From contig DTYT01000054.1 in assembly GCA_012961745.1 (NCBI GenBank), positions 1 to 5,733 of the forward strand: a stretch of 5,733 nt of DNA, in the 5' to 3' direction. Each line of letters begins with the position of its first letter. Position 1 is the first letter of the stretch. Positions 1-5,408 of this stretch are shown here, piece after piece. The DNA comes from Kiritimatiellia bacterium (GTDB taxonomy: Bacteria; Verrucomicrobiota; Kiritimatiellia; B70-G9). The notes beneath the pieces were generated by a model, which did not search any database, had not been told where the DNA came from, and saw nothing but the letters and a program-made list of their open reading frames with translations. A program made the translations under genes and the position numbers.

Positions 1-156
1 AAAATACTTCGCGGATCGGCCAAGCCGTCCGATTGTCCCGCTTTCGGCAATCCCTGCACGCCGGATCATCCCTTGGGTGCACCCATGGTGTCTTCGGAGG
101 GCGCCTGCCACGCATATTTTCTCTACTGCCGCAAGAGTAATCCCGACCACGCATAA
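1..156 (+). CDS. hypD: HypD, C-terminal end (5' truncated by window edge)
   Basis: The first 51 codons, read in frame 1 and ending at TAA 154-156, give the C-terminus of the [NiFe]-hydrogenase maturation protein HypD. HypD is a cytoplasmic Fe-S protein that works with HypC and HypE to build the Fe(CN)2CO group of the active site before transfer to the hydrogenase large subunit. Visible family signatures are the [14 protein letters not shown] stretch, the CTPDHPLG turn and the strongly conserved MVSSEGAC motif. Three cysteines are spaced C-X6-C-X16-C, which matches the C-terminal cysteine set that binds the [4Fe-4S] cluster in this family. All expected residues are present, so the gene looks intact at this end. 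The next gene downstream is not hypE, although hypC-hypD-hypE order is common; hypE may lie elsewhere. The start and most of the protein are outside the window. Confidence 0.93.
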
Positions 157-218
157 GTCGGCCGCCTATCACCCGCCGTGGCGCAACATCAACCGCTGGC
201 CTGGAGTTCATCCGGGTC

Positions 219-247
219 TTGGTCACTGGTCCCGGTGGGATTAAGAT
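219..247 (+). promoter_or_regulatory. Possible promoter giving a leaderless or near-leaderless transcript
   Basis: TTGGTC (219-224) and TAAGAT (242-247) are separated by 17 bp, the usual sigma-70 spacing. Transcription would be expected to begin about 7 bases after the -10, almost exactly at the ATG at 254. This fits the absence of a well-placed Shine-Dalgarno sequence: the only GGAG (248-251) is 2 bases from the ATG. The rest of the 157-253 gap holds no gene and no terminator with a T-tract. It has only a 5-bp dyad, CCGGG (212-216) with CCCGG (231-235), overlapping the -35. The -35 matches the consensus only in part, so this is a candidate only. Confidence 0.3.
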
Positions 248-253
248 GGAGTG

Positions 254-3200
254 ATGAGCACCGGGTACCCAAGCCGGCGCGGCTGGCTGGCGGCGGCCGC
301 TGTGGCGCTGTTGTGTGCGTGCGCCCGGCAGCACACACCGCCCCCCCCGCGTGACTCTTTCCGCCTCCATGTCCTGGAGCCGCCCGACCTGGACCCCTTG
401 AAGGTCCGCTGCCTGGAAAAGATCAGGTCCGCCTATCCCTCCGCACGCATGTACCCGGACCATGACGCCTGGATCGCTGCCGCACGTGCGCTTCACGAAG
501 GCGGGATTCTTCTCGTCGCCGATGCCGACTTCTTTCCCGTGAACCGCCTGGAATGGCTGGGATCGTTCCTGCGCAGCGGAGGACGCCTGCTGCTCATCGG
601 ACCACAGCCCTTTTCCGCCGGAGTGGTTCAGTCCGGCAAGAGACTCCTCACCTGGAACGAGTTCGCCTGCATTCTGGCGCCGAATGCCGTGCCCTGGCTT
701 CCCGCCTGGGAAAAATGGTCTCCCCTGACACCCGCAACCTGCCCTGCGGCGATCGAAAGCACAGCCGGACCGGGTGGCCTTTCCGGCTGGACATTCGCAC
801 ACCTGACCTGGACGGGGCGGGTAGCCGCCCTGGAAACCGACCCCGCTGATACCGATCATCTCCGGCCAGCACTGATCTTCTACGGAAGGGCCCCCGCCGG
901 CGGGGGGACACTGTCTCTGGTAGCCGAAAAAACCGAGGGGAACTGCGTCCGGACGGATATCGAGCTGGGAGACGAATGGAAGGTGTTCTGCCTCCCGTTG
1001 GCGACTCTCCGCGGGGATACCAGTAGACGCCCCGCAGGCACGGCTTCCTCTTCGGTTCCCGGGGTGCGGCGCTGGATTGTCATCCTGGCAGGCAAACCGC
1101 AAGAGACCCACGGGGATCAATCTCCTCCTCCGGCCATCGACCTCTCTGATTTCCGGATCGTGGAGCTGCCCTGGTCCCCTGAGTCGCTTTCCGCAGCCGA
1201 TGGGCTCATGATTGCAGCGCTTGCGGACGTACCCGTCGTAAGCGGAAAGAAATGCTCCCTGGTCTCGCCAGCGGGGAAAAAACTCGTCGTCGGAGGACCG
1301 GTCGGATTGCTCCCCGGAGCGAGTCCCGAGTGGAAATCCTCTTTCCCCCGCCTCCAGCGCCTGGAACCAATCTTCGCTCTCGACCGTGCCGACGCCCCCC
1401 CCGGCTGGTGTGGAATCGTCTGCCGTCACCGGGCAACGGGAGGCACGGTACTCAGTTGGGGCTGGTTGGGAGTCTGGATCTCCCGGATGCGTGACGGCAG
1501 TCTCAGAAGGCTTCTCGATCCGTTCCTTTCAGCGCTGCAGCGCCGGGCCTACTTCGTGTCGGCGGGGGCAGACCGCATGACCGCCGGGCCGGGCGGCGAT
1601 CTTGCAGTCAGTGTTGTCTGGATGGCCGCTAATCCCCGCTGGGCAGCCCGCATTCGCGCCGCCGCCGCGCTTATGGACGGCAGCCGAAAGACCCTGTGTC
1701 GTCGAGTGGGCGAGCCGGGCGAAGGATGTCTGCTCGGTAATCAGTACCCCTTGAACTTCCGCCTTCCGATGCCCAGAGGCGACATTTCGCGCGTTTCCAA
1801 CCTCTCGCTGGTCTGTGAAATCGCCGATATCCGGCAGGGGCCGGAACCGGTGGACCGCGTGGTTCAGCCGATACTTTCCCCGGCAAACCGCGGCCAGCTG
1901 CGGGAACGTGTGCGGGCTAAGGGTCCCGCCTTCCGCATCGAGCGCAGATTCATGCCGCTGCTGGCGGTGCGCTACACTCCGTCTGCCCGAGGCTGCAGCG
2001 CGCGCGGCCAGTGGCTCCTCGCCGGCAACTTTGACCCTCGTCTGGTCCGCTATGATCTGGGCCAGCTCGCAGCCCTCGGCCTCAATACCGTTGCCGTGAC
2101 CCTGGACGACCCTCGGCAGGTTCCCCAATTGCGTTACTTTGCACAGCTGGCCCGCCGGAACGGTCTCCGGGTGATAGTGGATCTTCCGGTATTCAATCCC
2201 TTCATCCCGGACTTTGAAGCCGGGGAATCGCTGTTGGCCTCTCTGGGAGAGGACGTACTCTCCGATTTGTGTGCACTCCAGATCAAGGTGTCTCTGCCCG
2301 AGAATCTGGGCAGACTCGCGGATCTGTGGTCCGCGTGGCTGACCGAGCAATACTGCAGTCCTGACCAGGCCGAGAAGCTTTTCGGCAGTCTGTCCTTGGA
2401 TGGTCACGGTGCCCGGCGTCTCTGTCGCAGCCCGCTTTTCCGCCGCTTCGCGGCCGACCTGACGCTGCGCTGTTCCTCCTGGCTCAGGACTGAACTGGCG
2501 TGTCGGAATTACAAAGGGATGCTGGGGGCGGTGTGCGACGGACTGGACGGGGACTGGACCATCGGTTGCCTGGTGGGAACCCGCCTGCTGGACTACGTCG
2601 CCATCCGCGTGGACATGGGCGCCGGTCCTCCCTCGACCGCTTCGGCAGCGGTGCGGCTGGCACGAGGGCTGGCGGGAGTCAAGCCAGTCTGCTTTGCTCC
2701 CGTGGTATCACCATGTTCATCGTGGATGGCACCGCCCCGCGGACTGGTCGCCCGCTCATTCGATGTCGTCCGGGAAGCCCGGGCCGCGGGAATCCTGTTC
2801 CCCGAGAGCCGGGTGCCCCTCGGCCGCCGGTGGAAAGGTGTGGCGCTCCTGGATTGCGCCGGGAAACCGGAAGATTGGACGGCTGACTTCTGCCAGCGGC
2901 TGCGCGAGCTGGTGACCGGTTGGGTTCCGCCCGGCAGCGGCCGGATTATTGAATTCAACCCATGGGCCGAAGATATCTCACTGGCGGCCCTCTTCCGAGA
3001 TCTTGTGCGGCGGAAGGATGCGGAAATCCGAGCCGAGGGGTGGTCGCGGGACCCGCCGTCGACCCGGCTGACCTCGCTGGGAGGCCCTGTACGGCCGCCG
3101 TGCCCGCTTGACGGGTTCAATGCCGTCTGGACCGACATCGAGGTGAACGGCCGCCCCCTGTGCAGAAAGCCTTTCCAGGCTGTCACCGTACGCCACGGCG

Positions 3201-3466
3201 ACCGGATGCGTTTTCACCTTGAAAACGTAGGCACTTGGGAATGGCGGCTCCTTGGCCGCGATCAAGGTGGACGGGTGGCTGTCCTCGCCAGCCGATCCGG
3301 CCAGCCGAAAGGACGGTATCTGGAGGCGGAGCGGGGCGAGGGGGGGCGGCGTTCGGCGTGGTTCAAGTGGACCGCACAAGCCGGAGTCTGGCGAATCCGC
3401 GCCACACTGGATGGACGGATTCCCTTCGGGGAAGAACTCACCGTCAGAGTAACTCAAACGGACTGA
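254..3466 (+). CDS. Large exported lipoprotein with glycosidase-like TIM-barrel region, function unknown
   Basis: I do not recognise a named family. Numbering is from ATG 254; GTG 251 is in frame directly before it and cannot be excluded. Residues 7-23 form a lipoprotein signal peptide: SRRGWL resembles a twin-arginine motif, an Ala-rich core follows, and LCAC supplies a lipobox with Cys23 as the lipidated residue. A short proline-rich linker (about 28-33) follows.

Apparent domains, by pattern only: about 83-120, an alternating beta/alpha stretch ending in SGGRLLLIGPQPF, like the glutamine-amidotransferase-like domains of carbohydrate-active proteins; about 175-310, a beta-rich segment with DEWKVFCLPL and a terminal LSDFRIVELPW, like a galactose-binding jelly roll; about 320-575, mixed beta regions; about 585-900, a TIM-barrel-like region with GNFDP, LAALGLNTVAV and GLRVIVDLPVF, like GH2/GH42-type barrels; about 955-1070, a beta-sandwich with ENVGTWEWRL and WRIRATLDG. 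No catalytic Glu pair is evident. The protein has 25 cysteines after the lipidated one. A carbohydrate-binding or cell-surface role is an inference. Confidence 0.85.
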   Translation: MSTGYPSRRGWLAAAAVALLCACARQHTPPPPRDSFRLHVLEPPDLDPLKVRCLEKIRSAYPSARMYPDHDAWIAAARALHEGGILLVADADFFPVNRLEWLGSFLRSGGRLLLIGPQPFSAGVVQSGKRLLTWNEFACILAPNAVPWLPAWEKWSPLTPATCPAAIESTAGPGGLSGWTFAHLTWTGRVAALETDPADTDHLRPALIFYGRAPAGGGTLSLVAEKTEGNCVRTDIELGDEWKVFCLPLATLRGDTSRRPAGTASSSVPGVRRWIVILAGKPQETHGDQSPPPAIDLSDFRIVELPWSPESLSAADGLMIAALADVPVVSGKKCSLVSPAGKKLVVGGPVGLLPGASPEWKSSFPRLQRLEPIFALDRADAPPGWCGIVCRHRATGGTVLSWGWLGVWISRMRDGSLRRLLDPFLSALQRRAYFVSAGADRMTAGPGGDLAVSVVWMAANPRWAARIRAAAALMDGSRKTLCRRVGEPGEGCLLGNQYPLNFRLPMPRGDISRVSNLSLVCEIADIRQGPEPVDRVVQPILSPANRGQLRERVRAKGPAFRIERRFMPLLAVRYTPSARGCSARGQWLLAGNFDPRLVRYDLGQLAALGLNTVAVTLDDPRQVPQLRYFAQLARRNGLRVIVDLPVFNPFIPDFEAGESLLASLGEDVLSDLCALQIKVSLPENLGRLADLWSAWLTEQYCSPDQAEKLFGSLSLDGHGARRLCRSPLFRRFAADLTLRCSSWLRTELACRNYKGMLGAVCDGLDGDWTIGCLVGTRLLDYVAIRVDMGAGPPSTASAAVRLARGLAGVKPVCFAPVVSPCSSWMAPPRGLVARSFDVVREARAAGILFPESRVPLGRRWKGVALLDCAGKPEDWTADFCQRLRELVTGWVPPGSGRIIEFNPWAEDISLAALFRDLVRRKDAEIRAEGWSRDPPSTRLTSLGGPVRPPCPLDGFNAVWTDIEVNGRPLCRKPFQAVTVRHGDRMRFHLENVGTWEWRLLGRDQGGRVAVLASRSGQPKGRYLEAERGEGGRRSAWFKWTAQAGVWRIRATLDGRIPFGEELTVRVTQTD
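341..348 (+). repeat. C8 homopolymer in the lipoprotein gene (linker region)
   Basis: Eight consecutive C residues lie in the codons of the proline-rich linker just after the lipidated cysteine. Slippage here would shift the frame of nearly the whole protein. The reading frame is open as given. Confidence 0.6.
1395..1402 (+). repeat. C8 homopolymer in the lipoprotein gene (middle)
   Basis: This is a second run of eight C residues in the same gene, coding for a DAPPG segment near residue 382. A G7 run at 3340-3346 near the 3' end is comparable. In GC-rich DNA such runs can arise by chance. Confidence 0.6.
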
Positions 3467-3518
3467 GGCGCTGTTCCACCGGAGAACTTCCTTCCATGGC
3501 GGGATTCCTGCCTGCTCC

Positions 3519-3550
3519 TTGACATCTTCGGCGCAGTCCGGTGGTACGAT
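3519..3550 (+). promoter_or_regulatory. Candidate sigma-70-type promoter for the pseudopilin gene
   Basis: A perfect TTGACA lies at 3519-3524. A TACGAT at 3545-3550 is preceded by TGG, giving an extended -10 (TGn). The spacer is 20 bp, longer than the 16-18 bp optimum; an extended -10 can partly offset this. A start near 3557 would leave a leader of about 55 bases before the ATG at 3613. The preceding gene ends at 3466, so the pseudopilin probably has its own transcription unit. The rest of the 3467-3612 gap holds no other gene I can support. Confidence 0.4.
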
Positions 3551-3597
3551 TACTGCTTCACTCCAACCCCAGGGCTGCCGGTGTATTGTGCTGGAGT

Positions 3598-3606
3598 GGA
3601 GGAGGG
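3598..3606 (+). promoter_or_regulatory. Strong ribosome binding site fixing the pseudopilin start
   Basis: GGAGGAGGG ends 6 bases before the ATG at 3613. It supports that ATG over the in-frame upstream GTG at 3541, which would add 24 residues before the pilin leader and has no such site. Confidence 0.75.
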
Positions 3607-3612
3607 TCACGG

Positions 3613-4071
3613 ATGCAGGGTGGTGGGTCCAGGGGCTTCACCCTGGTTGAGCTGATGATAGCGGTGGCCATCATCGGCATTCTCGCAATGATTACCATTC
3701 CGGCGATCATCCGGGCTAGGTGGAAAGCCGGCGTCGCCCGCTATTGCCACGACGTGCGTATCGCCTCCGGGGCTTTCGAGCTGTACGCTCTTGAACACGG
3801 CAGTTACCCCCCGGACCGCACCCCGGGAGTGGTGCCCCCCGGAATGCAGGAATACCTGCAGAAGATTCGCTGGCATGAGCCCACCAGCCTGGGAGGAGAA
3901 TGGGACTGGGACCACCGCGTCTTCGGCTACGAAGCCGGTGTCTCGGTGTACAAACCCGACGCTCCGGAAGAAATCCTCACATCGGTGGATGCGACCATCG
4001 ACGATGGGAACCTCGACAGCGGTATCTTCCGCAGCCGGTCGGACGGCTACATCTACATCATTGAAGAGTAG
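3613..4071 (+). CDS. Type IV pilin-like pseudopilin (type II secretion system protein family)
   Basis: This is a 152-residue prepilin. The leader MQGGGSRG is followed by FTLVELMIAVAIIGIL, a textbook class III signal: prepilin peptidase would cut between Gly8 and Phe9, Phe would be N-methylated, and Glu5 of the mature protein (Glu13) is present. Residues 9 to about 30 form the membrane-spanning hydrophobic helix, followed by an amphipathic helix (about 35-60, ending in ALEHGSY). The globular part carries YPPDRTPGVVPPGM (65-78), GGEWDWD (94-100), IDDGNL (129-134) and a YIYIIEE terminus (146-152). These resemble the small pseudopilins found in many copies in Verrucomicrobiota and relatives, which is known to me as a pattern and not checked here. 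No secretion ATPase, secretin or other pilus gene is nearby, so it is an orphan and its assembly machine must be encoded elsewhere. Its 3' end overlaps the convergent minus-strand gene by 14 bp. Confidence 0.92.
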   Translation: MQGGGSRGFTLVELMIAVAIIGILAMITIPAIIRARWKAGVARYCHDVRIASGAFELYALEHGSYPPDRTPGVVPPGMQEYLQKIRWHEPTSLGGEWDWDHRVFGYEAGVSVYKPDAPEEILTSVDATIDDGNLDSGIFRSRSDGYIYIIEE

Positions 4072-4074
4072 CCG
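4044..4074. other. Dyad symmetry spanning both convergent stop codons
   Basis: CGGCTAC (4044-4050) pairs with GTAGCCG (4068-4074), a 7-bp stem with a 17-base loop. The stop codon of the plus gene lies in one arm, and that of the minus gene lies in the loop. There is no T-tract on either side, so a terminator role is only a possibility. Confidence 0.3.
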
Positions 4075-5344
4075 CATGCCGCGATTCCCGGGAGACGATG
4101 CCGTCCCGCCCCCGGGTAGCCGCGTCGGTTTCCTGAGAAACAACCGGAGCCAGCGGAGGATAGCGGAAGAAGGAAACCATCAGGCCCCGCCGGCGGCGGA
4201 TGGGAACCCGCAGACAAAAACTCTTCAATAGTTGTCCTGCCGCCGAACGTACTCTGACCTCGATGCGATCTATCTGGCACGGCGCCGAAACGCGGGCCAC
4301 CTCCAGCCAGCGCGGCAGGGTCTCCCAGCGGCGCATGTCCGGTGTCTCCAGGAGTCCGATCAGCACCAGCCGTGTCAGATCACCAAGCGCAGTCGAGTGG
4401 GTATTGCGGGCCACGCTTCGAGCCACCGCTTCCTTGACCACTACTCGGGCGGCGGTCTTCCCCGCCTTGATCAGGGCCAGCCTCTGCTCGGTAACCGCCG
4501 CCAGCCAGCCGACATCTCCCAGGACACAGGTGCGCCCCAAGTATTTGCCGTCCGCCAGGATCTCAACGTAGGGGGCGGCCAGATCGGGTATACGTCCGTT
4601 GACCACTTGGTAGGCGGTGGGAGACCTCCCCAGCAGAGCGAAAAAAACCAGCTCGCAATCCCCCTCCGCTGCGGAGCTGTCCGCGGCCACGTTGGCAGAC
4701 GGCGGCTGTAATCGGCCGGTCCTCTCGTCGACACCGCATCCGCGGCTGTATTGTGAGGCGAGCCGGTACTGCAGTCGTGCGTTGGAATAGTCGTCCACCA
4801 TTTCCAGGCAGAAGCCGGCCAGGTAGCGGGAAAAGGCATCCTGCGGGAAATCTCCGATCAGCTCCTTGTCCAGGCTCATGATTATCCGCCGCGCCTCAAC
4901 CGCGGCATTCTCCCAGTTTCCCAGGGCCAGGTGGTCCAGCGCAGTCATACTGTGCAGCAATGTCCGCTCAAACGGCGTGCCCCGGAAGTCCTGCACCGCA
5001 TCATTTATCACCAAGCTGGCAGCCCCCTTGGAAATGCTGTAGGTCTCCAAATCTCCGACAATTCCAGCGGCCCCAATATAGTCCCGGGCGCTTTCCTCGA
5101 ACCGTCCGGCCGCCTGGAGGATGGTTCCGCGTTCCATTAGCCACAGGACGCGATCACGCGCCGGCACCGGGGCGCTGAGATGCTCGTAGGCCCTCTCAAA
5201 CCTGCCGGCGAAAAAATCCCGGCGCGCCCATGCCACGCGACTGGTGGAGCAACTACAGAGTAACGCGAGCAACGCGGTAAGCGGCAGCAACCGGAGCGCA
5301 AAGCGCTTTGATCCCGCCTCCCGGCTGTGTCGCGCAGTAATCAC
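4058..5344 (-). CDS. COG3014-like TPR lipoprotein, partner of LpoB
   Basis: This is a 428-residue protein from GTG 5344. The frame stays open upstream to a TTG at 5470, but that start would overlap the preceding gene and put a long Arg/Gly-rich stretch before the signal peptide. From GTG the protein begins with a basic n-region (residues 5-18), a Leu-rich core (19-29) and lipobox LCSC with Cys32 lipidated. Ser at +2 would suit outer-membrane sorting by the E. coli rule.

TPR-like helices follow at about 40-98. The diagnostic stretch is at about 122-153 (GTPFERTLLHSM, then ALDHLALGNWENAAVEARR), with another helical pair near 168-199. The later part has a beta-rich segment (about 230-275), an Arg/Lys-rich helix (about 300-314) and TPDMRRWETLP (334-344). 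This matches the uncharacterised lipoprotein family COG3014 as I remember it. The last 35 or so residues (from about 394) look like a nonconserved tail. The biochemical function is unknown; the context suggests an envelope role with LpoB. Confidence 0.8.
   Translation of the reverse strand: MITARHSREAGSKRFALRLLPLTALLALLCSCSTSRVAWARRDFFAGRFERAYEHLSAPVPARDRVLWLMERGTILQAAGRFEESARDYIGAAGIVGDLETYSISKGAASLVINDAVQDFRGTPFERTLLHSMTALDHLALGNWENAAVEARRIIMSLDKELIGDFPQDAFSRYLAGFCLEMVDDYSNARLQYRLASQYSRGCGVDERTGRLQPPSANVAADSSAAEGDCELVFFALLGRSPTAYQVVNGRIPDLAAPYVEILADGKYLGRTCVLGDVGWLAAVTEQRLALIKAGKTAARVVVKEAVARSVARNTHSTALGDLTRLVLIGLLETPDMRRWETLPRWLEVARVSAPCQIDRIEVRVRSAAGQLLKSFCLRVPIRRRRGLMVSFFRYPPLAPVVSQETDAATRGRDGIVSRESRHAATLQ
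5299..5310. repeat. 12-bp perfect palindrome CAAAGCGCTTTG
   Basis: This self-complementary 12-mer lies in the signal-peptide codons of the COG3014-like gene, about 34 bp inside the GTG start. It could be an operator-like site or simply a consequence of codon choice. No second copy was seen in the window. Confidence 0.35.
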
Positions 5345-5400
5345 CCCCGCAAACCGCCTCCCGGAATCGTCCTCGCCGCCCCGGGCGATGCCGCCTCCGG
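5314..5400 (-). repeat. Three spaced Shine-Dalgarno-like repeats around the COG3014-like gene start
   Basis: On the minus strand, CCGGGAGGCGG occurs exactly twice (5364-5354 and 5324-5314). A shortened version, CCGGAGGCGG, lies at 5400-5391. Successive copies start 37 and 40 bp apart. The middle copy is the best available ribosome binding site for GTG 5344, with its GGGAGG core 12 bases upstream, which is rather far. The last copy lies inside the coding region. Confidence 0.4.
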
Positions 5401-5408
5401 GACACCGA

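Noticed and set aside
212..235. CCGGG/CCCGG dyad after hypD as a terminator
   Set aside because: It has only 5 bp, a 14-base loop and no following T-tract, so it does not support a Rho-independent terminator call.
1529..2407. 292-codon open frame on the minus strand inside the large lipoprotein gene
   Set aside because: It is fully antisense to a gene with clear domain signals, has low-complexity composition (Gly/Arg/His/Gln-rich) and matches no family. It is a GC-rich shadow frame.
3476..3544. 8-bp inverted repeat CCACCGGA/TCCGGTGG in the gap before the pseudopilin gene
   Set aside because: The arms are 53 bases apart with no T-tract. In GC-rich DNA this is likely chance, although one arm abuts the candidate -10.
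2978..3610. 210-codon minus-strand open frame across the lipoprotein gene end and the gap
   Set aside because: It opposes the coding sequence for most of its length, shows no recognisable motif, and would run over the pseudopilin promoter. It is best read as a shadow.
3541..3612. Upstream GTG start for the pseudopilin
   Set aside because: The ATG at 3613 has an ideal ribosome binding site and gives a normal short prepilin leader.
3607..4143. 178-codon minus-strand open frame opposite the pseudopilin gene
   Set aside because: The plus strand here encodes a textbook pilin. The antisense product has no family features and also overlaps the 3' end of the COG3014-like gene in another frame.
4232..4711. 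Plus-strand open frames opposite the COG3014-like gene
   Set aside because: Their products are Arg/Gln/Pro-rich without motifs, while the minus-strand frame carries a signal peptide and family motifs.
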